Shown piece after piece: positions 1 through 9,845 of a stretch of 64,000 nt of DNA. The DNA comes from UBA9300 sp964577305. Lineage in GTDB: Bacteria > Bacteroidota > Bacteroidia > Bacteroidales > VadinHA17. Positions within the stretch are counted from its first letter, which is position 1, and each line of letters starts with the position of its first letter. The stretch is taken from positions 1 to 64,000 of the forward strand of contig CAZNYS010000008.1 of NCBI GenBank assembly GCA_964577305.1, read 5' to 3'. Position numbers and translations under genes: made by a program. The notes beneath the pieces were generated by a model. It was given only the letters and a program-made list of their open reading frames with translations, had not been told where the DNA came from and made no database searches.

Positions 1-3000
1 ACTGTCTCATTCACGGGCAGTGGCGGGAACCAGGCAGCAGAACTGCTTGGGGGTGTATTTGTAAATGAAGTTATTGCACAATCAGAAGCAGTTTCCGGCT
101 TATACAAAGATGTCCGCACTGTCATTGAAATAGGAGGAGAAGATTCAAAGCTCCTGCTACTTGATCATGATGGTGAGACTGATTCTTCCAGTTTATCAGA
201 TTTTGCACTCAACAGCCTCTGTGCAGCAGGAACTGGTTCTTTCCTTGACCAGCAGGCAAAGCGTATTGGCATTAGCATAGAGAACGAATTCGGGGCACTG
301 GCTGAAAAATCTGTGCATCCCCCGAGAATAGCGGGCAGGTGCAGTGTTTTTGCTAAAAGTGATATGATACACCTTCAGCAAATAGCTACTCCCCTGCATG
401 ATATAGTTGCAGGTTTGTGCTTTGCGGTAGCCAGAAACTATAAATCAACACTTGGCCGGGGGAAAAAACTGGAAAAACCTTTTATTTTCCAGGGTGGAGT
501 GGCTGCAAACGCCGGCATGCGCAGGGCTATAGCTGAGGTGTTTAATCTACAACCCGATGAGCTTATAATTCCTGAGCACCATGCCTCGATGGGCGCTATA
601 GGAGCAGTTTATTATAATATAAGACATAATCAGAACGGCAATCCTTATAGCGGAACCCGCGAACTGGAGAGATATCTGGAATCAGGAAGTGAAAAAACTT
701 ACCGCCTTCCTCCTTTAACAGAATCAGAGGCCGTATACAATAAGGAAGTCTTCAAGCTGCCGCCCGCAAACGGCCTGCTGGATGTTTACCTGGGATTGGA
801 TGTTGGTTCACTGAGCACCAATGTAGTTCTTATCGACAGGGACAATAATGTGATAGCAAGAAGATACCTTCCAACGGCAAGTAAGCCCCTTGATGCCATC
901 AGACTCGGCCTAAGTGAAATATTTGACGAGGTGGGCAACAGAGTGAGGGTGAAAGCTGCCGGAACAACAGGATCTGGACGATACCTTACAGGTGATTTTA
1001 TAGGGGCGGATACCATACAAAATGAAATAACGGCCCAGGCAAGGGCTGCTATTGCATATGATAAAACCGTTGATACAATATTTGAAATAGGTGGACAGGA
1101 TTCCAAGTATATCAGCATAAAGAACGGAGTGGTTGTTGATTTTGAAATGAATAAAGTATGTGCAGCAGGCACCGGTTCTTTCCTTGAAGAACAGGCTGAA
1201 AAACTCGATATAAAAATTAAAGATGAATTTGGCAAACGGGCGCTTGAATCAGAACAACCGGTGAAACTGGGTGACCGCTGTACTGTTTTTATGGAATCAG
1301 ACCTGAATTCACACCAGCAAAAAGGTGCTTGTATGAATGACCTGCTGGGTGGCCTGGCCTATTCCATAGTACAGAATTATCTTCAGAAAGTGGTTGGAGA
1401 GAAACTGATAGGTGATAATATTTTCTTCCAGGGTGGGGTAACAAATAATAAATCAGTAGTTGCAGCCTTTGAAAAGGTAACAGGCAAAAAAATAACCATA
1501 CCACCCCATTTTGATGTCACCGGTGCCATAGGAGCCGCTATCCTGGCAAGAGAAAAGATGGAAGTCGGTGAAGACAGCAGTTTCAAGGGTTTTGAGATAA
1601 GTAACAAATCCTATAAGGTTAGCCGGTTTACCTGCCATGCCTGTTCAAATAATTGTGAGATTCAATCAATAAAGATCGACGGGGAAAAGAAAGCTCTTTT
1701 TTACGGTGGACGATGTGAGAAATATGAAAAAGAAGAAAGGAAAAAGAAAGAAAATAATATACCCGACCTGTTCAAAGAAAGAAATGAGAGGCTGATCGGA
1801 GATTATAAAGAAAATATTGATATCAATAAGCCCAGTATTGGGATTCCCCGTGCACTTATGATATTTTACCAGCAGTTTCCTTTCTGGAGAAAGTTTTTCG
1901 AACAGCTTGGTTTTAATGTTATAGTATCAGATCCTTCCAACAGTCAGCTGGTAAAGGAATCAATTGAACTGATGGTGTCTGAAACATGCCTGCCTATGGA
2001 ACTGATGCACGGTCATGTTAAAAACCTTCTTGATAAGGGGGTTGACAATATTTTCATCCCCTTTGTTGTCAATACGAAAGCCAGTGAGAATAATCCTACA
2101 AACAATTGCAATTGCCCATGGGTCCAGGCAGCACCATTCATGATAAAGAGTGCTTTCAAGGATAAAGCAATAAGGGAGAAACTGCTTATGCCCTCTTTAC
2201 ATTTCAGGTATTTCAGTACAGCACTTAAAAAGGAGCTGGGTAAATTTATGAAAGATAATTTTGGCATTAAGCCCTCGCTCACATGGAAGGCTATTCTGGA
2301 AGCTGACAGTGCGCAGGATGAATTTGAACACTCTCTCCGCGAAAGGGGGAAAGAAATTCTCGATAAGGACTTTGGAGAGGGCATCAGGAAAGTGGTGATA
2401 CTGGGGCGACCATATAATACAGGTGATCCATATCTGAATCTGAGCCTTATTGAGAAACTGATTAATCTCAATACACTGCCTGTTCCTGTTGATTTTCTTC
2501 CACTGCAGCAGGAAAATGTTTTCGATGACTATCCCATGATGTACTGGCCAAATGGTCAGAAGATTATAGCAGCTTCACGCCTGATAAGAAAATCTGATGA
2601 TCTTTACGCGACATACCTGGGAAATTTCAGGTGTGGCCCTGACTCATTTATCACCCATTACGTCAGACATGAGATGAAAGGCAAACCATACTTACACCTG
2701 GAAGTAGATGAGCATAGTGCAGATGCAGGGATGATAACAAGATGTGAAGCTTTCCTTGACAGCCTTAAGGGTTACGATAAAAATAAGGAATATGCTGTCA
2801 GCGGTACGGTGAAAAAGTCGGCCCCGAACAACCTGCTTAAAGGTCGCACACTTTACTATCCTTATGCTAATGATGCGGTTCATATTCTTTCAGCTGCAAC
2901 AAGAAGCTGCGGCATTGACTCTGAAGTACTGCCCATGCAGGATGAAAAAGACCTGGAGATAGCGCAGAAGCATACCACCGGACAGGAATGTTTCCCGATG

Positions 3001-4053
3001 ATATGCACTACGGGCAGCTTTCTGAAAAAACTGATGGAGCCGGGCTGCGACGCTTCAAAAGTATCATTCTTTATGCCTGATCATAACGGACCCTGCCGTT
3101 TTGGTGATTATAATAAACTGCAGAGGCAGATCTTTGATAAACTGGACTTCCATGATGCATCCATTGTTACCCCGAGCAATGATAATGCATATGCTGAGCT
3201 GACGGAAGAGCATGCACAGAAATTCAGGATGAATGCATGGCTGGGATCAAACGGGTTTGATGTGCTCAGGAAATACAAACAGGAAACAAAGCCATATGAG
3301 ATTAACGGGGGTGATACCGATAAGGTATATAATGAATGCCTGAACAAATTAATAAGTATTGTTGAAAAAGGAGCCCGGGGTATACCCCGTTTCCTTGAAG
3401 AGGCAGGTAAAGCATTCAGCATGATACCTGTTAATATCAGTGAGAGAAAGCCAGTAATAGCTATTGTCGGGGAGATCTTTATGAGGGACAACCCTTACTG
3501 CAGTGGCTTCCTGGTTGACAGGCTGGAAGCCCTTGGCGCAGAAACCATGGTCCCTCGTTTCTGTGAATGGCTGCATTATTCCACCTACAGGTATACCCGC
3601 GACAGTAAATGGAAAGGTGATTACATGGGTATAGTGAAATCAAAAATACAGGAAGCCTACCAACATTATACCGGCAACAGGATGAAAAAAGCAGCACACA
3701 ATTATGTAAAGCTAAAGGATTACTTCAATGTTGATGATCTTATAAGGGGTTCAGCTCCTTATGTACATAAAGACTATGACGGGGAGCCTGTTGTTGCCCT
3801 TGGTTCAGCCTCAGCATTAACAGGCCTCAATATTTCAGGAGTGGTGTATATATTGCCATTTACCTGCATGCCAGGTACAATTGTATCATCCGTGTCGGGC
3901 GATTTCAAGAAAGATCATAATAATATCCCATGGCTCAACTTGGCTTATGACGGGCAGGAAGATGCAAGCATTGAAACACACCTGCAGGCATTTATGCACC
4001 AGGCCCATGAGTATTGCTCTGAGAATAAATACAACCTGGTGGCTGAGAAATAG
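1..4053 (+). CDS. Acyl-CoA dehydratase activase, tandem BadF/HgdC-type ATPase domains plus HgdB-like region (5' partial)
   Basis: The open frame runs from base 1, so the start lies outside the window; 1350 residues are visible. Two ASKHA ATPase (BadF/BadG/BcrA/BcrD, HgdC) domains follow each other. The first is truncated, with the LCAAGTGSF motif at visible residue Cys74. The second starts near residue 264 (LGLDVGSLSTN) and has VCAAGTGSFLEEQ with Cys387. In HgdC such a Cys holds a subunit-bridging [4Fe-4S] cluster. A Cys-rich stretch near residue 543 (CHACSNNC) and a long C-terminal part resembling DUF2229 and the HgdB-type dehydratase component follow. Family members drive one-electron activation of 2-hydroxyacyl-CoA dehydratases or benzoyl-CoA reductases. 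The substrate of such fused giant proteins is not known to me. purA follows 91 bp downstream. Confidence 0.88.
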   Translation, partial: TVSFTGSGGNQAAELLGGVFVNEVIAQSEAVSGLYKDVRTVIEIGGEDSKLLLLDHDGETDSSSLSDFALNSLCAAGTGSFLDQQAKRIGISIENEFGALAEKSVHPPRIAGRCSVFAKSDMIHLQQIATPLHDIVAGLCFAVARNYKSTLGRGKKLEKPFIFQGGVAANAGMRRAIAEVFNLQPDELIIPEHHASMGAIGAVYYNIRHNQNGNPYSGTRELERYLESGSEKTYRLPPLTESEAVYNKEVFKLPPANGLLDVYLGLDVGSLSTNVVLIDRDNNVIARRYLPTASKPLDAIRLGLSEIFDEVGNRVRVKAAGTTGSGRYLTGDFIGADTIQNEITAQARAAIAYDKTVDTIFEIGGQDSKYISIKNGVVVDFEMNKVCAAGTGSFLEEQAEKLDIKIKDEFGKRALESEQPVKLGDRCTVFMESDLNSHQQKGACMNDLLGGLAYSIVQNYLQKVVGEKLIGDNIFFQGGVTNNKSVVAAFEKVTGKKITIPPHFDVTGAIGAAILAREKMEVGEDSSFKGFEISNKSYKVSRFTCHACSNNCEIQSIKIDGEKKALFYGGRCEKYEKEERKKKENNIPDLFKERNERLIGDYKENIDINKPSIGIPRALMIFYQQFPFWRKFFEQLGFNVIVSDPSNSQLVKESIELMVSETCLPMELMHGHVKNLLDKGVDNIFIPFVVNTKASENNPTNNCNCPWVQAAPFMIKSAFKDKAIREKLLMPSLHFRYFSTALKKELGKFMKDNFGIKPSLTWKAILEADSAQDEFEHSLRERGKEILDKDFGEGIRKVVILGRPYNTGDPYLNLSLIEKLINLNTLPVPVDFLPLQQENVFDDYPMMYWPNGQKIIAASRLIRKSDDLYATYLGNFRCGPDSFITHYVRHEMKGKPYLHLEVDEHSADAGMITRCEAFLDSLKGYDKNKEYAVSGTVKKSAPNNLLKGRTLYYPYANDAVHILSAATRSCGIDSEVLPMQDEKDLEIAQKHTTGQECFPMICTTGSFLKKLMEPGCDASKVSFFMPDHNGPCRFGDYNKLQRQIFDKLDFHDASIVTPSNDNAYAELTEEHAQKFRMNAWLGSNGFDVLRKYKQETKPYEINGGDTDKVYNECLNKLISIVEKGARGIPRFLEEAGKAFSMIPVNISERKPVIAIVGEIFMRDNPYCSGFLVDRLEALGAETMVPRFCEWLHYSTYRYTRDSKWKGDYMGIVKSKIQEAYQHYTGNRMKKAAHNYVKLKDYFNVDDLIRGSAPYVHKDYDGEPVVALGSASALTGLNISGVVYILPFTCMPGTIVSSVSGDFKKDHNNIPWLNLAYDGQEDASIETHLQAFMHQAHEYCSENKYNLVAEK

Positions 4054-4144
4054 TACTATTTTATTAACAAGATTTTATGCTAATCGCCAAAAAGGAAAAT
4101 AATTAGTATTTTTCGGTGTTTTATATAATTATTATGATCCGGGT

Positions 4145-5416
4145 ATGGGAGAAATTGATATTCTTTTAGGACTGCAATGGGGAGATGAAGGAAAAGGCAA
4201 AATAGTTGATGCCCTGACTCCTGAATATGATATTATAACACGATTTCAGGGTGGACCGAACGCAGGTCATACTCTTGAATTTGAGAATGAAAAGTATATT
4301 TTACATACGATACCATCAGGGATTTTCAGGGAGGACAAGCTCAACATCATAGGCAATGGGCTTGTAATTGACCCATCGGTCTTTCTCGGCGAGATACGTT
4401 CGCTGCAAAAACCTGTCACTGAACTGGTCAATAGAATCATAATATCAAGTAAAGCACACCTTATCCTTCCCACACACCGCCTCCTGGATGCTGCCTACGA
4501 AGAATCCAAGGGAGACATGAAAATAGGATCCACCCTCAAAGGCATCGGCCCGGCTTATACAGATAAAACATCAAGACAGGGCCTCCGGGTTGGAGCATTG
4601 TTAAGCGATAATTTTCGAGAGACGTATTATATACACAGGCAGAGACACCTGAACATACTTCAGAACCATAAAATAGAAACAGACCTTGAAGAATCCGAAA
4701 AGGAGTGGTTTGAAGGGATAGAACTGATGAAAAAATTCCGGATCATCAATACTGAATATTTCATAAACAGGAGCCTTGATGAAGGCAAAAGAATACTTGC
4801 TGAAGGTGCACAGGGGACTATGCTGGATATTGATTTCGGATCCTACCCTTTTGTTACATCATCGAATACCATCAGTGCAGGTGCATGCTCCGGTATGGGT
4901 ATTTCTCCAAGGAAAATAGGTAATGTTTTCGGTATATTCAAAGCATATTGTACCCGTGTTGGAGAAGGTCCTTTCCCCACGGAATTAAGCAATAATACAG
5001 GGATAAAACTTCGTGACAGTGGTCATGAATACGGCTCCACTACAGGCAGACCCCGCCGTTGTGGCTGGCTCGACCTGCCAGCCTTAAAATATTCATGCAT
5101 GATTAATGGCGTAACTTCCCTTTTTATGACCAAAGCTGATGTATTAACAGGCTTTGATAAGATTAAGGTATGTACCAGCTATAAAATAAATAACTCATTT
5201 GTCGAAGAACTGCCTTATGATATTGGTGCTGAAGTAGAACCTGTATATCTCGAAATGAATGGATGGAAGGAAGATATCACTGGAATACGTAAATATAATA
5301 AGCTCCCGGCAGCCCTAAGGGAGTATATTGATTTCATTGAAAAAGAAACAGGTATACCGGTGAATATTGTTTCTGTTGGACCTGACAGATCCGAAGCAAT
5401 AATTAGAGATGAGTAA
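4145..5416 (+). CDS. purA: Adenylosuccinate synthetase
   Basis: This enzyme joins IMP and aspartate using GTP, the first committed step to AMP. The N-terminal GDEGKGK loop has the catalytic Asp14, and GGPNAGHT carries His42, matching Asp13/His41 of E. coli PurA. The GSTTGRPRRCGWLDL motif that binds nucleotide and IMP is present in the C-terminal half. At 423 residues it is full length for the family. The start ATG at 4145 places the first strand exactly as in PurA homologues; the ATG at 4134 is in another frame. A run of TTCCATCA octamers follows the stop codon. Confidence 0.97.
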   Translation: MGEIDILLGLQWGDEGKGKIVDALTPEYDIITRFQGGPNAGHTLEFENEKYILHTIPSGIFREDKLNIIGNGLVIDPSVFLGEIRSLQKPVTELVNRIIISSKAHLILPTHRLLDAAYEESKGDMKIGSTLKGIGPAYTDKTSRQGLRVGALLSDNFRETYYIHRQRHLNILQNHKIETDLEESEKEWFEGIELMKKFRIINTEYFINRSLDEGKRILAEGAQGTMLDIDFGSYPFVTSSNTISAGACSGMGISPRKIGNVFGIFKAYCTRVGEGPFPTELSNNTGIKLRDSGHEYGSTTGRPRRCGWLDLPALKYSCMINGVTSLFMTKADVLTGFDKIKVCTSYKINNSFVEELPYDIGAEVEPVYLEMNGWKEDITGIRKYNKLPAALREYIDFIEKETGIPVNIVSVGPDRSEAIIRDE

Positions 5417-5423
5417 TGAGTGG

Positions 5424-5455
5424 TTCCATCATTCCATCATTCCATCATTCCATCA
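5424..5455. repeat. Octanucleotide tandem repeat, 4 x TTCCATCA
   Basis: Four perfect head-to-tail copies of TTCCATCA lie between the end of purA and the end of the convergent SPOR lipoprotein gene. They are outside both reading frames. Copy number of such a repeat may vary between strains by slipped-strand pairing; being intergenic between 3' ends, no phase-variation role is evident. Confidence 0.9.
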
Positions 5456-5476
5456 TCATACTATCCCACATATCCA

Positions 5477-5968
5477 TTACTCATCAATATAAAGCCAGGA
5501 TTCAAATTCAACTGTATCCTGGTACTGGTACAACCTCCTGATTGCGCGGTTAAGATTATCATATACCTCAGCAGAAACAAGGTGGAAACGATTCCTGGAG
5601 TCATCAATAATTTGAGCATCATAACCCATTGATTTATAGTACTTCAGATAATCGTCAGCATATTCAGGGGTGAGAAAACTTCCTACTATAATATGATATT
5701 TAAACCTTACCTCCCTCTCACGCTGTGCCTGTCCGGTAGCCCGGACAGAATCGAGGCGGACCTGTTCAAGGGCTTTCATTTTTTCTATTTCGGCCCGTAT
5801 TGAATCAGCTACCCTGATACTATCCTGCATGGCCATTGAGACAGACTCGGCCTCAGCTTTTGACTTTCCGAACCATCCTTTTTCCTTGATGAACTTACAT
5901 GAACTGCTTAGCATAATCAGAGCAAGGAATACCGTTAATATAGTTTTCAAACTTGAGTTCATATTCAT
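5477..5968 (-). CDS. SPOR-domain lipoprotein
   Basis: A short N-terminal hydrophobic segment ends in LSSSC, a relaxed lipobox, so the mature protein is probably lipid-anchored at the Cys. A charged, probably coiled-coil stretch (repeated DSIRxA-like segments) follows. The C-terminal ~75 residues (from FKYHIIVGSF to the end) have the SPOR pattern: HIIVGSF, a central YYKSMGYDAQII strand, and FHLVS. SPOR domains bind denuded peptidoglycan glycan strands, often at the septum. I chose ATG 5968 because the longer frame opens with TTG at 5986, and a TATATTTG element at 5984-5991 puts the transcript start just upstream of 5968; ATG 5962 is also possible. Confidence 0.82.
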   Translation of the reverse strand: MNMNSSLKTILTVFLALIMLSSSCKFIKEKGWFGKSKAEAESVSMAMQDSIRVADSIRAEIEKMKALEQVRLDSVRATGQAQREREVRFKYHIIVGSFLTPEYADDYLKYYKSMGYDAQIIDDSRNRFHLVSAEVYDNLNRAIRRLYQYQDTVEFESWLYIDE

Positions 5969-5983
5969 TAATTTTCTTGCAAA

Positions 5984-5991
5984 CAAATATA
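5984..5991 (-). promoter_or_regulatory. Probable -7 element (TATATTTG) for the SPOR lipoprotein
   Basis: On the minus strand the sequence is an exact match to the Bacteroidota sigma-ABfr -7 consensus TAnnTTTG, about 16 nt upstream of the ATG at 5968. A TTG at the expected -33 site is only found with a short 16-nt spacer, so the promoter is partly supported. Confidence 0.45.
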
Positions 5992-6090
5992 CAAATAATT
6001 AGAATCACAATAAAAGTCTGAATTATTAGTAAAATATCATATGAATGAAAAATTCGTATCTTCGGTTGAATTACCTTAATCCTAATAATA

Positions 6091-8004
6091 ATGAAATCAA
6101 TAGTTCAATTCTTTGATGAAAATGTAAACAAATTCGGAAATAATGTTTACCTGTGGGAAAAACCTGAGGACCGTTACGAAGGCTCAACTTATTCCGAAGT
6201 CCATAAACAGGTTCACGAGCTTGCTGCCGGTCTTCTGCAACTCGGATTAAAAGAAGGCGACAGGGTAAGCCTGTTGTCGGAGGGTTGTAACAACTGGGTA
6301 ATAGGCGAACTGGGCATCCTATACACAGGTGCTATTAACGTTCCCCTTTCAACCAAACTCAATTCTGAGGAAGTGAAATTCAGGTTAAATCATTCGGAAT
6401 CACGGTTCATAATGGTATCGGCGATGCAAACACCAAAACTTATGGAAGTGATTGACGAATGCAGTACAATTGAAAAGATTATATGTTTTGAGAAAAAGGA
6501 AGAATATGGCGAGAATGAAATCCAGTTCAACCAGATCAGGAAGATGGGTAAGGAATGGCTTGCTGAACCTGGCAATGCTGAGAAATTTGAAAAGATTTAC
6601 AGGAGTATCACCCCTGATCATTTTGCGAATATTTGCTATACATCAGGTACTACTGCCGATCCTAAAGGGATAGTCCTCACTCACGGTAACTATATTACAA
6701 ATTGTTACCAGGCATACAGCCTGATAGATATTCCCCCCTTCTGGAAAACACTGCTGTTTATTCCCTGGGACCATTCTTTTGCACACACTGCTTCGATATT
6801 TGCCTTTATGGGTAAGGGAGCCAGTCTTGCTTCTGTAAAACAGGGAAAAACACCAATGGAGACATTAAGGAATTTCCCGGTTAATATGCGTGAAATAAAA
6901 CCTAACATTTTGCTGAGTGCCCCGGCTGTATCCAAAAACTTTAAAAAGAATATTGAAAAAGGTGTTAAGGAGAAAGGTAAATTTACTTCTCTCATGTTCG
7001 ACACAGGTCTTAAAATAGCCTATGCATATAATAAAGAAGGATGGAACAAAGGAACAGGAGCCGCTAAAATACTCAGCCCACTGGTAAAGTTTTTTGATAA
7101 ACTGGTGTTTTCAAAGATACGGGATTTCTTCGGGGGTGAACTGGAATATTTCATTGGTGGAGCCGCACTGCTGGATATGGAGCTGCAGAAGTTCTTTTAC
7201 GCTATTGGCGTACCTGTTTTCCAGGGATATGGACTTTCAGAGGCTTCTCCTATAATATCATCAAACTCAAGAACCAATCATAAGCTTGGTTCTTCAGGTA
7301 AGCTTGTCAATAATATGGAATTAAAAATATGTGATGAAGAGGGTAATTCATTACCAATTGGTGAAAAAGGAGAAATTGTCATTAAAGGTGGCAATGTGAT
7401 GCATGGCTACTGGAAGAATGAAATTGCAACAAAGCAAACCATAAGGGACGGCTGGCTCCATACCGGAGACCTTGGTTACCTTGAGGAAGATGGATTCCTT
7501 TATGTTCTTGGTCGTTTCAAAAGCCTTCTTATTTCTGATGACGGTGAAAAATACAGCCCTGAAAGCATAGAGGAGGCTATTATGGAACAATCAAAATATA
7601 TTGATCAGTGTATCCTTCACAATAACCAGCAGCCTTACACGGTAGGACTTGTGGTTCCAAACCAGCATAACCTGAAGTCATACCTGGATGAAAAAAAGAT
7701 CAGTGTAGAATCAGAAGAAGGAAAACGTGCTGTATTAATGCTTATTGAAAAGGAACTAAATGAGTATCGTACGAATGGTAAGTACGGGAAAATGTTTCCA
7801 CAACGATGGCTGCCTGTAGCCCTGGGTGTTCTGGATGTTGGATTTACTGAAGAAAACGGCCTTGTTAATGCCACTGCTAAAGTAGTAAGGGGTAAAGTAA
7901 TTGAAAAATACAAAGACCTTATTGATTTTCTTTATTCACCTGCTGCCAAAGCCATATCAAATGAAAGGAATATCGAGGCAGTAGAAAAAATGAATCTTGG
8001 ATAA
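6091..8004 (+). CDS. AMP-forming long-chain acyl-CoA synthetase
   Basis: This adenylate-forming enzyme probably activates a fatty acid with ATP and CoA. Motifs, in order: the phosphate-binding loop YTSGTTADPKG (residues 183-193), the adenine/ATP motif GYGLSEASP (379-387), TGDLGYLEEDGFLYVLGR with the ribose-binding Asp460, and the C-terminal domain. At 637 residues it is typical of the long-chain, eukaryote-like bacterial FadD group. The usual catalytic C-terminal Lys region (NATAKVVRGKVIEKY) is present near the end. A TATCTTCG element, one base off TAnnTTTG, lies at 6057-6064. The GH2 lipoprotein gene begins 13 bp downstream, so the two may be co-transcribed although their functions are unrelated. 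Acyl chain length cannot be told from sequence. Confidence 0.9.
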   Translation: MKSIVQFFDENVNKFGNNVYLWEKPEDRYEGSTYSEVHKQVHELAAGLLQLGLKEGDRVSLLSEGCNNWVIGELGILYTGAINVPLSTKLNSEEVKFRLNHSESRFIMVSAMQTPKLMEVIDECSTIEKIICFEKKEEYGENEIQFNQIRKMGKEWLAEPGNAEKFEKIYRSITPDHFANICYTSGTTADPKGIVLTHGNYITNCYQAYSLIDIPPFWKTLLFIPWDHSFAHTASIFAFMGKGASLASVKQGKTPMETLRNFPVNMREIKPNILLSAPAVSKNFKKNIEKGVKEKGKFTSLMFDTGLKIAYAYNKEGWNKGTGAAKILSPLVKFFDKLVFSKIRDFFGGELEYFIGGAALLDMELQKFFYAIGVPVFQGYGLSEASPIISSNSRTNHKLGSSGKLVNNMELKICDEEGNSLPIGEKGEIVIKGGNVMHGYWKNEIATKQTIRDGWLHTGDLGYLEEDGFLYVLGRFKSLLISDDGEKYSPESIEEAIMEQSKYIDQCILHNNQQPYTVGLVVPNQHNLKSYLDEKKISVESEEGKRAVLMLIEKELNEYRTNGKYGKMFPQRWLPVALGVLDVGFTEENGLVNATAKVVRGKVIEKYKDLIDFLYSPAAKAISNERNIEAVEKMNLG

Positions 8005-8017
8005 ATACAAATGAATT

Positions 8018-9817
8018 ATGATAAAAGAAAGAATTTTATTTGTTTGTATTATAATTTTTGCCATGTCTTCCTGCGGGCAGAATGAACAATCAAAATGGAA
8101 AATTGAGGATAACCCGCTCCTTACTCAGTGGGCTGATGATGTTGATCCGGAAAATCCATGGCCGGAATACCCTCGACCAATAATGGTAAGAGATAACTGG
8201 GCAAGCCTGAATGGCCTATGGGATTATGCCATTGCACCAAACTATGAACAACCATCTCAATGGGAAGGGCAAATTCTTGTACCCTACCCTCTTGAGTCAG
8301 CCCTTTCAGGTGTAAAAAAAAGGATTAGTGAAAATGAATGCCTGTGGTACAGAACAGTGTTTAAAGTACCCTCTTCATGGAAGAATAAAAGAATACTGCT
8401 GAATTTTGAGGCCAGCGACTGGGAAACCAAAATATGGATTAACGGTAACAAGGCAGGTGAACATAGAGGGGGATACGACCCTTTCAGTATAGATATTACT
8501 GATTATGTCAGAGCTGGTAAAAAACATGAACTAAAGGTTAGTGTCTGGGATCCATCAAGTAAAGGCACACAAGCACACGGCAAGCAGGTCACAGACCCTC
8601 ATGGAATATGGTATACTCCTTCATCAGGAATATGGCAGACAGTGTGGATGGAACCGGTTGATGATATTCATCTCAGGTCATTCCGTACTGTAACTGATAT
8701 AAGTAATGGTACAATAAAGATACAGCCGGAAATAATAAATCTCCGGGAAGGAGTATCTACAAAAGTTAAAATACTTAAAAACAACAAAATACTTGGAGAG
8801 AAAGAAACACCCCTGGATAATGAAATAATAATTAAGCTTGAAGATTACTTACTCTGGTTACCAGGAAACCCGGAATTATATGATATAGAAATAGAGCTGG
8901 TAAACAACGGAAAGACAACAGATAAAATAAAAACCTATACGGGTTTCAGAAAGATATCTATAGGTAAAGAAGAAGATGACTTTACACGGATCCTCCTTAA
9001 TGACAGTTTTATATACCAGAACGGCCCCCTCGACCAGGGATTCTGGCCTGATGGACTATATACCCCGCCAACCGATGAAGCAATGTGTTATGACCTTGAG
9101 ATGATTAAGAAGATGGGATTCAATATGCTCCGTAAACATGTCAAGGTTGAAAACAGGCGTTTCTACTACTGGTGTGATAAAATGGGACTGCTTGTGTGGC
9201 AGGATATGCCAAGCGGAGATAAACATATTGGCGGTAATGATGAAGATATTGAAAGATCAGAAGAGTCTGCCAGACAGTTTGAACAGGAGCTCAGCCGTCT
9301 TATCGAAACCAAATATAATCACCCCTCAATAATAATATGGGTCCCCTTCAATGAGGGATGGGGACAGTATGAGACTGCAAGAATTACAGGACTGATTAAA
9401 GAACTTGATCCGACCAGGCTGGTGAACAGTACATCGGGGTGGACTGACAGGGGTACAGGAGATATTCATGATATTCACCATTACCCTGAACCAAGATGTC
9501 CTGAAGCCGAAGAAAACAGGGCTATCGTTCTGGGTGAATTCGGTGGCCTTGGCTTACCCGTCGCTGAACATACATGGGAACAAAAGGAAAACTGGGGATA
9601 TGAAAACATGAATGACAGCAATTCCCTGCTTCAGAAGTATGAAGACTTCTATAAAACTGTGTACAGCATGGTAGAGGAAAAAGGCCTCAGTGCATCAATA
9701 TATACCCAGATAACTGATGTTGAAACTGAGACCAATGGACTTCTTACCTATGATCGTAAGGTCGACAAGATGGGAGCTGAAAATTTGTACGAAATAAATA
9801 CAGGGCAGAAATGGTAG
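8018..9817 (+). CDS. Glycoside hydrolase family 2 lipoprotein (beta-galactosidase/glucuronidase-like)
   Basis: The N-terminus (hydrophobic run ending AMSSCGQ) is a lipoprotein signal, so the enzyme is probably anchored at the cell envelope. Next come a sugar-binding jelly-roll domain (about residues 45-215), an Ig-like domain and a TIM barrel. The acid/base Glu446 lies in VPFNEGWGQ and the nucleophile Glu507 in VLGEFGG, the two GH2 hallmarks. At 599 residues it is a short GH2 form without the long C-terminal domain of LacZ. The substrate is not predictable from these motifs. It follows the acyl-CoA synthetase gene by 13 bp and ends just before a strong palindromic element. Confidence 0.88.
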   Translation: MIKERILFVCIIIFAMSSCGQNEQSKWKIEDNPLLTQWADDVDPENPWPEYPRPIMVRDNWASLNGLWDYAIAPNYEQPSQWEGQILVPYPLESALSGVKKRISENECLWYRTVFKVPSSWKNKRILLNFEASDWETKIWINGNKAGEHRGGYDPFSIDITDYVRAGKKHELKVSVWDPSSKGTQAHGKQVTDPHGIWYTPSSGIWQTVWMEPVDDIHLRSFRTVTDISNGTIKIQPEIINLREGVSTKVKILKNNKILGEKETPLDNEIIIKLEDYLLWLPGNPELYDIEIELVNNGKTTDKIKTYTGFRKISIGKEEDDFTRILLNDSFIYQNGPLDQGFWPDGLYTPPTDEAMCYDLEMIKKMGFNMLRKHVKVENRRFYYWCDKMGLLVWQDMPSGDKHIGGNDEDIERSEESARQFEQELSRLIETKYNHPSIIIWVPFNEGWGQYETARITGLIKELDPTRLVNSTSGWTDRGTGDIHDIHHYPEPRCPEAEENRAIVLGEFGGLGLPVAEHTWEQKENWGYENMNDSNSLLQKYEDFYKTVYSMVEEKGLSASIYTQITDVETETNGLLTYDRKVDKMGAENLYEINTGQKW

Positions 9818-9845
9818 GCTCCTCTTTCGATGTCGTAAATTTCAA

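Noticed and set aside
5420..5632. Small plus-strand open frame after purA
   Set aside because: It begins in the TTCCATCA repeats and runs opposite the SPOR gene; no homology-like motif or start site.
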